Assembly (NCBI GenBank): GCA_963383645.1
Contig: OY726559.1
Span: 107,872,235 to 107,936,234, forward strand
DNA from: Muscardinus avellanarius
Lineage: Eukaryota > Chordata > Mammalia > Rodentia > Gliridae
DNA length: 64,000 nucleotides
Reading direction: 5' to 3'
The notes beneath the pieces are model-generated. The model was given only the letters and a program-made list of their open reading frames with translations. It was not told the origin of the DNA and made no database searches. Positions 9,879 to 22,491 of this stretch are shown piece after piece. Numbering within the stretch: position 1 is the first letter of the stretch; the number at the start of each line of letters is the position of its first letter. The translations under genes and the position numbers were made by a program.

Positions 9879-12735
9879 GAGCAGGAAAAGAGAAATAACA
9901 GGAGAGGAAGCCATCAAATGCACTCAGGTTTCTACTGCAACCTGAAGACAAAGAAGGGGCTTGGTCCCAAAAGCTATACCTCAGGAAAAATATAATTATT
10001 TCTCCAAATACTTTTTGTAACCTAATAATCAAGCTAGTCTCTGAGAGCCATGAACTGTCAGAGTTCAAGAAATATGCAATATTTTGCAATTACATTGGTT
10101 TCTGGTTCGCTGGTATTGGATATTCTGTAAACTGGACCATATGCACCTTTCTTTACTCTGCTCTACCTTCCCATTCCTTGGGTCTGTATCACCCACATGA
10201 AAGGCTGACAGACATCATTTTCAGATAATTACCCAGGCTAATGCCAACATATTCTTGCTGATACTCTATATCTTCAAAATGGTGTTGCCTGGAGCTTTGT
10301 TTAATGCTTTGAACACAGTTTATGATTATTGACTTTTCTTTAAAACTACCTATTTCATTTCTATTTAGGTGGAGGAAGAGAAAAGAGCAGAGACCAGGGG
10401 GAAGGTAGAAGAAAGGGTGTGGGGAAGAGCAGATGGCAAAGGTCCTTCTAAAGTCACTGGAAGGTGGCAAGGCCCCCCACCTCCCAGAAACTAACAGGCC
10501 TCCCCTTCTGAGATGCAGCAGACGCCGTCTGTCCCTCTCCCTGGGTAATACAATTACAGTATTCCCTGCAGTCTTCTATGCCAAGAATTAAGTGAGAAGT
10601 TTCATTCTAAGTAAGAAGAAAATATTCTTTCTTTATAAATGGCAATTGTATCTCCTGAGGTTCTTCTCAGATGAGCTATAGACACACAGGCTAGTAATTT
10701 GTGTTGGAAAGTTTTCCCTCTATAATTCTAGAGGCCTGACTTGCACCACTTTCTAAAGTCTCCCCTGGAATCTTGGAGGCTTTAAATACACCAATGCTGG
10801 CAAACCAAAGTCTGTATTTTAAGAAGAGGTTCAGAAGAGAGAGTGTCGCATGGTGTTTATTAGCTGTTAATCTGTTAGAAGTAGGAACAGAAGACATCTC
10901 TACATAGCCACTCTACATTAATGCTGAATACAGTACATGAAACTATTTGTGGAGAGAAAGAGCCCAGGCAATTAGGGAGTTCAGAATAATAAGGGGATAG
11001 GCAGATAAAGCCTTGCTGAGCCTCAGTGAATAGAAGAAATAGATAGGCCAGGCTTAGATCTGACTGACTTGTTCTGGAATGCTGGCGACCCACCAAGACA
11101 TCTTTGGATTCCCTTTAATGGCACAGGAGGCTCACAGCAAATGGCAGGCCTTTTATTGTCCCCCTTCCATCCCATTCTTCTCAGAAACATGTACCAATGA
11201 GGAGGACAAAATACTAGCTCAAGGACAAAGAGCAATCCCTCCCGTTTCACAATAAAGTGCTAGGAGACTGTGAAGTTGCAATCATATACTAGTAAACTGC
11301 CAATGTTATATTTATTGAATAGATAGAAAATGAACTTCAATTTCATTTTAAAATAGGCAGAAGACCGTGGAAAAGGCATGGATGATTTTATTTAAGCAGC
11401 CAACTTCATATTATACAAGTGACCACACATCCAATGAATCCAAATTTAAAATCCAACAGAGAGGTACAGATTTATAGATTTAAATTTTGGGAAGAATCTT
11501 GGTTAACACCTGTTCTATCTCCTATCTCCCATTTTAGTGGTTATCCGACCTCTACCAGTATATTGGCTTAGAGAATATTCAGGTTTTTGTTATATCTGTC
11601 AGAAAGTTCTTTGTGATTGGCTGAGATCTCTGATGCACTTTTCACCCTCCAGTCCATTACCAATGGGTAAAAGAGGGGAGTGCCAGGCGCCCCCCCACCA
11701 GGAGTCTTCCTACCACATTCTCACCAGGGAGACCTTCTTTAGCTTATGAATATCATATACAACATACCATTACACGGATATATCCATGATCCATCTGAGC
11801 CCCTGTCATACAAGGTGTATTTGGTGGTAGAATTGGGGAAATATGGGTTCTGACTCCCCAAATGAATTGCTGAGACCACAACATTACTAACTATGCCTTA
11901 CTAATATATGATGGATCCATCTCTCATAGATTCATACTTTATAGAACACAACATAGAGTGTCCTATAATATATATTATCTCATGCAAAATGATATAAATT
12001 CCACAGATTCATATTACTCTATGTATTCAGAGTATAACTTTTTAGAAAAAATATTATTTGTTTCCTGTGTGCCATAGCTTTTATTCATCCTCAAACTCTA
12101 TTAAGTTTCACTGGCTAATTCTAATATTAGAAATGGCTAATTCTGTATATAAGGATTTGATGTAGTGTCATGGCAAGATTAACAATTCACCTGTCTCCAT
12201 CACTAGCATGCACGCATGTCAAGGCTTTGGATCTTGTGTTTTTCTATGTCTCAGTTTCTAGCTCAGTGCCTGTTACATGATAATATCTCAATTAATTGAT
12301 ATGCATTTATTTAATAAGTAAAAAAGTCTGAGTAATGAGCCATATTTTCAAGTTTTAAATAGTATTCATTTTTTCTGAACACAAAGCTTAGAAAAACAAT
12401 TTAGTATAACAGAGTCTCTAAAAATAGAAGGAATCCTCTAGAAATGTAGATTTGAGAATTGTATCCAGGACTGATTGTGATTATGCCTTTATTTACCTAG
12501 GTATCAGAGAGGTTTTAATTTTCCTTTGGTTTCTTCCACTCCAACCATGGGACTTCTGAAAGAGTGAAACCCCTATCAGAAGCCGGTCATCTCTCTTATG
12601 AGAGTCCTTTCCAACTATCTAATGAAAATCTTCAGTCACTTGAATGTCTATTCTGTGCTATCCATTGCTTACTTATCCTCCATTATTTTACCCCCATCTT
12701 AAAAAATTTTACCTCCAGTTTTTTAAAGTGAATTC
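9879..12735. other. Intron, 2.9 kb SINE-free block
   Basis: No SINE, exon or RNA gene identified. 11740-12360 is markedly AT-rich; 12240-12300 is weakly L2-like (AGTGCCTGTTACATGATAAT). Reading frames here lack recognisable domains. Confidence 0.45.
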
Positions 12736-12944
12736 AGAGCCAGGCGTGGTGGCACACACATGTAATACCAGCATGCAGGAGGCTGAGACCGGAGGACTGC
12801 AGTTTGCTGACAGCCTCAGCTAGTTAGTGAGGCCCTCCGCAACTTAGTGAGACCTAGTTTCAAATTAAAGAATAAAAAAACTAGGGCAGGGTGTATAGCT
12901 CAGAGGTCAAATGTTCCCAGGTTCCATCCCCAGACCCGCAAAAA

Positions 12945-12975
<31 letters not shown>

Positions 12976-12976
12976 A
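12736..12976 (+). repeat. B1-dID-type SINE with (AAAT)n tail
   Basis: GAGCCAGGCGTGGTGGCACA start, ID half ends CCATCCCCAGACCCGCAAAA, followed by nine AAAT units. Confidence 0.93.
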
Positions 12977-13361
12977 GTGAATTCATTGTCTAACAGATAA
13001 AGAGGACTCCCTTGGGCAACTGTGTTTTGTTAACATGCTCCACAGAGAGAACTTTTTTGAGTCTATTGCATTCCAGAGACCCAATATCATCTCTGAGAGT
13101 TCCAGCAAACACAGTGAGACTGGAAAGTGTCTTTACTTTCCCCTGTCAGCTCCAGTGACATCAGAGGCCATGTCCAAACCTTCTATGCTCAGTCCTTTGG
13201 CTATAACTTCCTCTCTGATTTGCAGGCCTCTTCTCTTTAGATTTCAGTCTGCTCTGGCCCAACCAAAATCATGTGCTGAAAAGGAGGGCCAAAGCAAGCC
13301 AAGGAACTCTCTCACAAATTGGTAATGCCTCAAGATCTACTGATTTGTAAAAATAGCCAGA

Positions 13362-13576
13362 CTGGCCAGGTGTGGTGGTGTACACTTATAATCTCAGTAC
13401 TTGGGAGGCTGAGACAGGAGAATTAAAGGTTAGAGATCAGTCACAGCAACTTAGCAGGACCCTCAGCAACAGCAAAGCCCGGTTTTAAAATAAAAAATAA
13501 AATATGGCTTGGAGTATAGCTCAGAAGTAGGATGTCCCTGGGTTCAATCCCCAGTACCAAAAAATAAAAATAACCA
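13362..13576 (+). repeat. B1-dID-type SINE
   Basis: CTGGCCAGGTGTGGTGGTGT start; ID half GGCTTGGAGTATAGCTCAGA; end GGTTCAATCCCCAGTACC. Confidence 0.92.
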
Positions 13577-14924
13577 TACTGTAAGGAAATATCCTTATAA
13601 CCTCATTAAAAAAAGATAAAATCATCCCTTTGAAGTTCAGCAAATATTTGGCAATTATAAAAATTATAAAGATATTCACAATACTATTAGGTAGTACATC
13701 AATGCATAGTTTCTACTTTTCACTTCTTTTCAGATAGGGAGTTGCTTTTTATTCTTTTTCCTACTTATGTTCTCTTTAGTTCTGATTTTCTTGCTCAGTT
13801 TTGATTCTTTCCCATTCTATCTGCTGGTGACAAAGGGAATGTATACAGTATGTTGATGTGGCCACTGGTCATTTCACAATACAACATAGTCAAAGGCTAA
13901 TCTAGAGTTCCAGGGGTTTTACAGCCATAAAGGAGTCATCTAATTTGAAGTGTACATGCTAAGTCCGAAAGATATAAAGGCTAAAATGACAGTATTTGCC
14001 CTTTAAGAGTGTCCTGTTCAATAAAAAGAGAACAACATGTAAATGACTAAGTTCTAAACCATGGGTACACTAGACAATGCCCCAGAACATCAAGCAAGAG
14101 GCACTCAGTATTCCTGGGAAAATCAAGGAAGTCTCCACAGGCAGCCAATTATTTAACCTAATGTTAAAGGATACTTAGCAGCCTTCTACTCAGACAAGGG
14201 CAGAAGAGACTTTCTCTACTAAGAAACAGTATGTACAAAGACTTAGTGGCTTAAAAACAAAACAAACAAAAAGTGATATGGAGGGAAAGTGTGTTCTGAG
14301 AACCGAAAATAGGCCAGGGTGGCTGGAGTTCAGGGCACTCACATGGAGATTTATTCCGTGTTAGGTTCTCTGCCTCTAATCTCCTTTCATTCCCCATCCC
14401 CTTCCAGCATTAAACTCGAAACCCAATTATACCATTATTTCAGATGTAATTACCACGTCTCCACACTTGTGTACTGTCCTTACTTACTCCACTGATAAAG
14501 TTAAGCCTTCTTTACACTCTCTTCTCCTTCACTAGGTCTGGAACCAGCTCCTATATCCAGATTTTCCAAGGTATTTGTTGTCCAGGAGTATTCTAAAAGA
14601 CCTCCCAGCAGAGGTCTGCATAGGGACTGAAAACGAAACTATCACTCAAAACTTGGCTTCATGTGGTCCAGTAAGTATAATCTACACAATGAAGTCGCTG
14701 TTATTGGTGTGCCTCTTCCAATGGCCTAGGAGAATCTCATCCAAAGGAAAGACGCTTGGAGCTGACTTCAAGTTGCTCATCAGCTGGTCACTCCCAGTTT
14801 CAGATTTCTGCCCCCACTCCTCCCTTGGAGTGTGAATAGGTAGTCATGGCAGTCCACGAGGAGTTTCTACAGCTGGAAATGGTCTAATTCTTATCTGGTA
14901 ATACTAAAGATCACAGGAAATGCA
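13577..14924. other. Intron, no recognisable feature
   Basis: Unique sequence. The 86-codon frame at 14575-14835 has no recognisable family. Confidence 0.45.
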
Positions 14925-15132
14925 GATAGTACTGCATGGGCTCTGGAGCTAGGCTGCCTGGGTGCAAATAAATGATCATTAACTATAATGTAATAAATAT
15001 AATAATATTGAGTATGAGAGCAATCCTAGTCGAGTTATATAAGCTCCTCATGCTTAAGTCTCCCTACCTGTAAAATGTATATCATAATAATGCTCTCTCC
15101 CAATTGTTATTTAATAAACACCATGTGATATT
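14925..15132 (+). repeat. MIR SINE relic
   Basis: CATGGGCTCTGGAGCTAGGC and TGCCTGGGTGCAAAT match the MIR core start. CTCATGCTTAAGTCTCCCTA, CCTGTAAAATG and ATCATAATAATGC follow in order. Confidence 0.7.
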
Positions 15133-17238
15133 TAGTAAATATTAGTTAAAGACAAACTGTATACATAAACAGAAGAAAAAACATAATGAAAGGCTGAGGA
15201 CCTGTGGTGTAGCTCAAGTAAAATAATTCCATTGTTCTGCTCAGGTTGTGGCCTGTATGTAGTGTATTCTTACTTCATGGGAATCCAAAGATCTGTCAGC
15301 CCTCTAGCTCTAGATTAAATGTAAGGGGGGAGCTTAATATTACCTAATTCCATTTCTCATTCTCTTCTCAAACAACTAAAAGTGTGTCTCTTGAGCCCCT
15401 GTAGACCTCATTATCTTGCAGATACCTCAGACTCCAATATGTTAGCCATTAAAGAGACGTCACCCTATTCAATGACACCATCCCTGGGCAAAAGCCATAA
15501 ATAATAAAACAATTGCCAACTTTCCCTGACAAAGCCACATGGCCGAGAGGACAGTGGTGGAAAAGTTTCATGACAAAGAAGGGAGAACAAGCAATAAGGC
15601 AGAGAAAAAAAATGTTAAAAACTTGCTAAAGACCACAGGCTGGGGAACACAATAAATATCTATGGTCTGGATGGACCAGAGGTGTTCAGATGGATGCTGC
15701 TGTCAAGCTACGTTGAACTATGGATGCAACAGTGCCTGAGAAGGGTCCAGCACTGATTACTTCCATAGATCTGCTCAAGGGCAGAAGCCACCCATGCCAG
15801 GGATAACAAAAGAGTAGGCAAAATCCACAGCGGCTAGTGAGATTGCCAAGAAAGAGCAGGATGGGATTGGCTAGAAAAATATAGCCAATGGCTCTAGAGA
15901 GAACAAATGAAAACAGAGAAACTGAACATGAGGGCACACTTGGGATGTTGTGCTGGGTGGAAACGGGCAGGTATGCAGCTTATTGGCTCACAGTGTGTCT
16001 TTATGAGCAGCAGGGAGCCAGAGGTGGAAGGGGGCACACGGTTTCTGCTGACTCACAAGCTGTGCCTGACAGAGAAGTATGAAATCACACCCTGGATGCT
16101 GTGGCCAGCTGGATATGCAAATTCCAAAAGCTAGAACCTAACTGTATTCAGTCTTACCGTCAGTACAGTGGGCAATACTACACTGATACCACCAATAGAG
16201 GTGAAACGGACAACTCAGATACAGATACTATAAGAAATAATTATTAAACTTGTTTGTGTATCTATGAAGTGAATGGTTAGAAATGAACAAGACTGAAGTA
16301 TACAAAATCACTGGTATTTTTCCATCTGGGTCCTATGAATGTAACTATTTCCTGTTTGACTTAATAGGAGGAAGAGACCCACAGAGGAGAACGCAGAGTC
16401 TTACACTCCATTGCATGTTTAAGAGCAGTTCAGAGAACCCCTCACTCTCCAGGGAGGTCATAATTTTAATGCTCGCCTATCTATACATGGGGTTCCTTTG
16501 GAGGAAGTCCCTGGGAATTATACAAAATTTCCCAAGCTGACCTGGGCTTTCTGTAAAATCTTGGCAGACATTCCAAAACAGGACAAGACTTTTACATCGA
16601 CATGGCTGGGAGGTCCATGAAGTCCTTTTTCCTTCTACTCTTTTGGTTCTGCCTTTAACAGGCAGGGCCACCTGCACAACGTGGGCCTCCCGGCTGCAGG
16701 TGGTTGACTGCCGAGGCTGCTTCTCCACAGCAAGACTCGGTGCAAAGATGCTTCTTTTCAGCCTTGAGACCCTTGCTTTTCTTTTGGTACATGTTTGCCG
16801 TTGGGGTGCCTCCCAAAGGGAATATTTTAATACTCAATTCACTACAGAGAAGCCTTTCTCAATCAAACTTTATTCTGCTTGGAGCCCGGTCTTGAAGAAC
16901 CCCTTCTTTTCTGGAACTTGGCAGACACTGAAAATTGGCATGTATCCTTTTCCAGGGAGCCAGGAAGCTCCGATATGACCCCGTTACCTGGAATCAGAGC
17001 AAATGATCTCCAAGGTGCGTGCGTCAAAGAAATGGTTAAGCCCTACGTGTGTCATACAGAAGTGATCAATCTCAAGTTTGAATCAAAATTCCTGCTGGTC
17101 TTTTGAACTAAGCCTATCAATACATTTACTGTGTTGCCTTCTCACTTGTTTCCCAGGTACTTCCCTCCTCGATTTCTCCTCAGTTGGGATAAGGCTTTCT
17201 CATGCAAGAGTTCCCAGTTTTTAATTTTCACCGCCACT
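15133..17238. other. Intron, 2.1 kb SINE-free block
   Basis: No exon, RNA gene or repeat recognised. It contains a perfect octamer ATGCAAAT at 16115-16122 and AT-rich homeobox-like motifs (AATAATAAAAC near 15500). Overlapping short frames on both strands at 16480-16980 are not convincing genes. Confidence 0.4.
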
Positions 17239-17400
17239 CATCAACTGTTTTGTGACCAATGAACAATCATTATTTCATTCTATATGCCTGGTATTACGGG
17301 GGGAAATCTAAGACTAGAAACCAGAAAAGATACAGTCCCAGGCTTCTTGAAGCTTATATTCTAGCAAGGGACAAAACCCAGCCACACAGACCACAAGACA
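17239..17400 (-). repeat. L2 LINE 3'-end relic
   Basis: Antisense L2 pattern: ATGCCTGGTATTACGG, AAGATACAGTCCCAGGCTTC, TTGAAGCTTATATTCTAG. Confidence 0.5.
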
Positions 17401-17744
17401 AAGAAAATCTCAGTCCCAGGGAATTATTTCCCCTCCAGAAATAAGGTGTGTCCTTCTGGTCTCCCAGATACAATTCTGCATATCATGTCCTGGAGCTGGG
17501 CCAGAACAGAGGGGAATATATACTGACTCCACCCCCACCCAAACCAGATTTGGATCACACTATTTTTGAGAAATCTAGAAGTGGAACAATTTAGGAATGA
17601 ACACAATTTTTCTCCCATTATAGAAAAAAATACCTGGAAGCAAAATACGTCAGTGTCTCCACTCCAAAAGGAATAGCCATCTACTGCTTTTCCCTCTTCT
17701 ACACACAAATTTTTTTTTATTTTACCCAAGAGGCATTCTACCTT

Positions 17745-17872
17745 CAAGCTACACCCCTAGTTCTTTTTATTTTTTTGTTGTTGCTGAAGGTCTTTCAAAG
17801 TTGCTAAGGCTGGTCTCGAACCTGCAATTTTCCTGCCACAGTCTCCCAAGTACTGGGTTTATGGGCCTGCAG
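17745..17872 (-). repeat. B1-dID-type SINE, truncated
   Basis: Antisense B1 half: AAGTTGCTAAGGCTGGTCTC, AACCTGCAATTTTCCTGCC, GTCTCCCAAGTACTGGG. Confidence 0.8.
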
Positions 17873-19153
17873 GGGGGATAATCCTGTGGGTATGGAAAGC
17901 AGGAGCTCCGTAAGTATAGGCTTCAGGATGAAGTGCTTGGCCAATGTTTTTTGCTTTGGGCACGCTGAAGCCTGTGCCTGATGCTTCCTGGAGAGTCAGG
18001 GAGAAGGATAATAGGCCCTGACAATGGTGGCACCAATGGGCTCTCAGTGTGTGTCCTGTGGAGCTCTAGCCAGGCTCTAGACAGTCTAGTAAACATTACT
18101 TTTCTGAAAAAGTTATAGGACCCTAGCACCATGGAGACAAAAAGACCAATTTTACTGTTGATAAAGGTGTCCGGAGACTGACGCTCAGGTATGGCCACTG
18201 AAGAGCCGGTAGCACTCCCTTGAAAGATGCTGGCTGCACCCAGCTGCTGGCCTCCTCCGCTGGGCTCATCACCAAACACAAGGACAGCTGGATGTATGCC
18301 CTCTGCAGGCAGGAGGTCCCAAGGGTCCCCTCCCAGTTCCCTCACTGGTTCCCACAATGGGAGGGAGACAGGATGGGACTAGAAGCCAGGAGTACTTCTC
18401 CCTGGGGCTCTCTGTACATTACGACATGAAGAATGGCAGCTAGTCTCCTGGGGCACAGCTCCCCATTCACTGTTCTCTGCACCGCCGAGAACTCTTTCAG
18501 TGGAGCCACACTCTCACTGAGGGCAAGACGCTTACAACCCAGGGAGACCCCCGTGCGGCATTTGAAGAGCCTGCAGTGGGTGGCGGGGTCCTCCCCATCT
18601 AGCCTTTCACACGCCTCCCTTCCAGAGCCTCCAGATCACGCTGGGATGGATTGAGATCGACAAACCTGAACGTGTTTTGGTTTGAGGTTTGGCAAACTCT
18701 GGAACTCCAAAGTATTCCACAAATGTTTTGTGTTCTGAAAAACCAAAAAACATTGGCCAAGCACTTTCCCCCTAATTTTTAAGCCCATGTGTTTTTAAAG
18801 GAAATGTAATCCGTATGTGTTGGGTACATTTATATGCAACTCATCAAGCTGTGCTTCTCTGCATGAGTCATGGGATGTCTAAATGCACAGGGAAGATCTT
18901 AGGTCTCTAAGAGTGTGGTTAGCACAAGAAAGGCAACAGACTAGGCACTGGCTGGAAGGTGGTAAACTAAGTCCTGATGCTGGCACAGAACCAATGGTTC
19001 CCCAAAGAATGGCAAATAATTCTCTATATCCTCACCCATCAATCTTTTCCATCTGCAAAAATGCCATTAAGAATTCTTGCCCATCACATCCTGCAGCCAA
19101 ACAGTGAGAATTGAATCATTATAGGCAGCTGGTGATTATCAAGTAATTCCAAA
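17873..19153. other. Intron, no recognisable gene
   Basis: 17940-18660 is relatively GC-rich and open on both strands (144 codons minus, 69 and 73 codons plus), but with no recognisable domain and no splice-supported exon. I treat it as noncoding. Confidence 0.4.
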
Positions 19154-19350
19154 CTTTTTTTCTTAGCACTGGGAATTGAATCCTTGGAGAAAGGGAGGTC
19201 CTACCTCTAAACTATACACCCAGCTACATTCTACTTTTCTTATTTTGAATTAGGATACTAAGTTGCCAAGGTTGACCTTGAACCTGCAATTCTCCTCTCT
19301 CAGCCTCCCAAGTTACGAGGATTACAGGTGTATACCACCATACCCAGGAA
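19154..19350 (-). repeat. B1-dID-type SINE
   Basis: Antisense ID start AGCACTGGGAATTGAATCC, then TATACACCCAGCTACATTC and B1 end CTCAGCCTCCCAAGTTACGA. Confidence 0.88.
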
Positions 19351-19764
19351 TTTCAAACTTTTAAATAGAAAAATGCAGAAGCCCTGTACTTGTCATAACA
19401 TGTTTATTTTCATTTAGGTTTCCAAGGTGCTGGAGGAGGACAAGGGCTTCTCTAACCATTTATCCTTGCCCTTATGAGACATATGACTTCAATATCACCC
19501 TATCCATTTCACCTGCTGGAGAAGTTCAGTCTGGCTTCCTGCCCTCAACTAAGGAACTTTTGTTTATAAGCGTATGAAGTTGATGTTGAAGTCATAGCAA
19601 GTAGTCTACAAAGACAGGCTGAGAATACACAAGTAGCATTTTTGGCAAAGAGATGGTTCTGGGTAATTCGAGTAGTGTTTTTAATTGGATGAAAAGTCTG
19701 TAGAGGAAGAATTCTGTTCTCAATATCTGATGAAGATAAAAAGAAGTCAAGTGTGGATTGCTAG

Positions 19765-19985
19765 CATGATAGAGCACAAACTGCACAGGCTTGAAATCAG
19801 TCCCATCTAGTTTTAACTCCTGCTTCAGCCTTAATGTTCAACTACAGAGAAGCTGTTTAGCTGCTCCATATCAGGTACCTCATTTGCAAGGCACAGGTTA
19901 TTTCAAAGGCTTCAGAGAACTGACGTGAAGGGTCCCCAAAACAGTAAATGTTCATTCACAGTTTACTGCTCTAATTGCTAATAGT
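19765..19985 (+). repeat. MIR SINE relic
   Basis: ATGATAGAGCACAAACTGCA, GGCTTGAAATCAGTCCCATC, CCTCATTTGCAAGGC and AACAGTAAATGTTCATTC follow MIR order with heavy decay. Confidence 0.55.
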
Positions 19986-20014
19986 ACTGCAGGGAGTTTT
20001 GTTTTGTTTTCATT

Positions 20015-20580
20015 TTTAAATCAGTGCATAGTACTATACATTTTTGTGTGGCATGGTATGATAATTCAGTAGATGCTATAATTCAGTATGTGGTGTGATA
20101 ATTCAGTATATTCAGTAAATACAATATGCAGTGATTAAAATTAGGATGTTTAGTATTTTCATCTACTTAAACATACATCAATTCTTTTTCTTTTTTTTTT
20201 TTTTTTACAGTGCCAGGAATAAAATCCAGGGCCTCATGCATGTAAGACAAGTGCTGTACTACCTACATCCTCAGCGCACACATGTATCACTTTTTTAACT
20301 TGGAAAGCTTCGAACTTCTCGATTCTAGTTCTTTATAAAACATACAATAAACTGTTGTGAACTACAGTCACCCTACGTGCTGGAGAGACTTAGAATTTAT
20401 TCCTCTTATCTCTGTTTTCTACCTCTATACAATCATCTTTGCTAGCTTTCATACATGAGCAAGAGACTCAGTACCTGTCTTTCTGTGCCTGCATTATTTC
20501 ACCTAACATGGTACCTCCCAGTTCTGCCCATACTTCCACAAATGGCAGAATTTCGTTCTTTTTACATAGCCTGCCAGTAA
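20015..20580 (-). mobile_element. Old L1 LINE 3' fragment, interrupted by a SINE
   Basis: Antisense L1M 3'-UTR landmarks: AACTACAGTCACCCTACGTG, CTTAGAATTTATTCCTC, TTTCTGTGCCTGCATTATTT, GGCAGAATTTCGTTC. An ID-type SINE is nested at 20183-20285. Confidence 0.75.
20183..20285 (-). repeat. ID-type SINE nested in L1
   Basis: T-run then CAGTGCCAGGAATAAAATCC, GGGCCTCATGCATGTAAGAC, AAGTGCTGTACTACC. This is the antisense tRNA-derived ID monomer without a B1 half. Confidence 0.85.
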
Positions 20581-20749
20581 GTTTTTATGAGACATAAGGA
20601 AAAATTTCCATGCTACCAGAAAAAAATAAATGAATATGGTATTGAAACAGGCTAATGAGGATCTACAGTTCTACTTTCCTGGAGTCCTTCTAGAGTATAA
20701 CAGCCCACCAGGTAGGACAGACAACTGTCAGCCCTGAGCAGTGGAAACA

Positions 20750-21131
20750 TGTCAGGGCCCACTCAGCTAGACCGGGATGGGGCGGTGGCTCAAGATGGCG
20801 CCTAGGCATGTTGCCAAGTCACGAAGCTCACGAGGCTGGCGGTGCCCTGAGCCTGCGCAGTGAGCCCTATCAGGCGCCCTACGGATGATCAGTGACGCAG
20901 CGCCTCGTGCTACCACCAGCCCGCCTATGAGAGGGTTAGAAATGTGCATGCCCTAGCTGTGGGAAGCTTGGGGCTGGTGGAGTGATGAGGAAGGGGTTAT
21001 GAGACTGATATATATTTGCCTGCTGTACGCATTGAGGGAGAAGCATTAAAGAGGAAGCATCAGCAGCAGACTCGGCGTTTGTGTGTTCTTTCCCAGGGCT
21101 CTGCAGGACGGAGCCTTAGGGACGCGATAAG
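20750..21131 (+). mobile_element. IAP-like (class II ERV) LTR
   Basis: This GC-rich island differs sharply from its flanks. It opens TGTCAGGGCCC, contains CAAGATGGCGCC and GAGCCTGCGCAGTGAGCC (motifs typical of rodent IAP/ERVK U3), a TATA-like TGATATATATTT at 21007, polyadenylation signal ATTAAA at 21045-21050 and a U5-like TTTGTGTGTTCTTTCCC. It is followed directly by a tRNA-Phe-type primer-binding site, so this is the 5' LTR side, lying opposite to TBX15. The exact LTR ends are uncertain because no clean terminal CA is visible. No retroviral protein gene follows. Confidence 0.82.
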
Positions 21132-21149
21132 TGGAGCCGAAACCCGGGA
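21132..21149 (+). other. Retroviral primer-binding site, tRNA-Phe type
   Basis: TGGAGCCGAAACCCGGGA matches the complement of the 3' end of tRNA-Phe at 17 of 18 positions (A for T at position 4). tRNA-Phe is the primer of rodent IAP elements. Confidence 0.85.
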
Positions 21150-21240
21150 ACGCCGTGGGGTAAGTTCGGGACAGAAACATTCCCCAGCCTGTGGGGTCAC
21201 ATGATGTGTCAAGGTCCCTAAGGGTCCAGTAAAAAACAGA
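21150..21240 (+). mobile_element. Short IAP-like leader remnant
   Basis: CGCCGTGGGGTAAGTTCGGG after the primer site resembles a retroviral leader with a possible splice donor. Similarity fades by about 21240 and no gag is seen, so the provirus is truncated. Confidence 0.5.
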
Positions 21241-21796
21241 GGCCTCAGCAACTTCAGCTAAGATGCCACCACTACTTCCTGGCCAGTCACCAATTCTTCA
21301 CTCTCCCACGGTCTTATTCTTCAGGTGGAAGTGTGCCTCCAGCTCCTGGAGGGTACCTGTAGTGCTGGTCAGCACAAGCTGTCTATCTAGCCTCTGTACC
21401 ACCCATTTCATACTACTCACATTCTTGACCATGGATCATGCTCCAAAGCCACAGGGTCTCCTTGACTTTGCAAGAACACACCTATCACCTGTGTGTCTTT
21501 GCATCCTTTGCCTCCTCTCACTATAAGCAGATACATACCTAGCAGCTTCTCTGGCATCATTTGCAGCATCTTATCAGAGAGACTGTCCCCTGGCCACCCT
21601 GCAGAAATGGCTACACCTCCCACTCTACCTCCTAAACAACTTAATTTTCTTCATAGCACTTATCAATTCTTGATATCTATGCAGAATGGACAAAGGATGA
21701 CCAAAGTACATCCAGCTGGCAATTGCCAAGGGCCAATTACCTGTTAGCAGGAGATCACTAATAAGGAATAAAATTCAACCTTAGAAAAAGGTGCCA
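21241..21796. other. Intron, no recognisable feature
   Basis: Unique, slightly pyrimidine-rich. The 84-87 codon frames here have no recognised family. Confidence 0.45.
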
Positions 21797-22003
21797 AAAA
21801 CCGGGTGTGGTGAAGCATGCATGTAATCCCGGTACTGGGAGGCTAAGACAGGAGGATCACAAGTTTAAGGCCAGCCTCAGCAATTTAGCAAAACTCTCAG
21901 CAATTAGTGAGACCCTGTTACAAAATAAAAAATAAAAAGGTTTAGGAGTGTAGTTCTGAGGTAAAATGCTCTTGGATTCAGTCCTCAGTATCATTAAAAA
22001 AGA
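21797..22003 (+). repeat. B1-dID-type SINE
   Basis: AACCGGGTGTGGTGAAGCAT start, CAGGAGGATCACAAGTTTAA, GGTTTAGGAGTGTAGTTCTG ID half. Confidence 0.9.
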
Positions 22004-22143
22004 AGTCCAAATACTCTGAAAAACAAGGATTCCAAAAGAAGAATATTATGAAGAAAAACAAATAAAAGAAAACTATATTCTAAGTTCCAAGAAGAAAATA
22101 AATATTAAATGCCACTGGAGATACAGAAGGAAGGAAAAAGGAA

Positions 22144-22352
22144 GCTGGGAGTGGTGGCATGCAATTACTTGTATTCCCAGAACTTGGGAGGCTGAGACAG
22201 GAAGACTGCAGTTCACAGACAGCCTCAACTACTCAGTGAGGCCCTGTTTCAAAATAAAGAATAAAAAATAGGGCTTGGAGTATAGCTCGAAGGTAGAATG
22301 TCTCTGGGTTCCATCCCCAGTACCACACATACCACAAACAAAAAAAAAGAAA
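22144..22352 (+). repeat. B1-dID-type SINE
   Basis: AGCTGGGAGTGGTGGCATGC start; GACTGCAGTTCACAGACAGC; ID half TTGGAGTATAGCTCGAAGG; end CCATCCCCAGTACCACA. Confidence 0.92.
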
Positions 22353-22491
22353 TAGTTGAATAATGTCAGTATGTTTCGCCCATGGAGACAGAAGATAGTT
22401 GTGTATGGAGCAGAAATTTCTAACTTTTGAGTGGGATCTCTTTTGAAAGTCCAAAAAACCCTTTAGAATTCTTCCCATTAAAAAATATGCC

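Noticed and set aside
17923..18357. 144-codon minus frame as a retrogene
   Set aside because: No recognisable family, no poly(A) or flanking duplication, and overlapping plus frames equally open.
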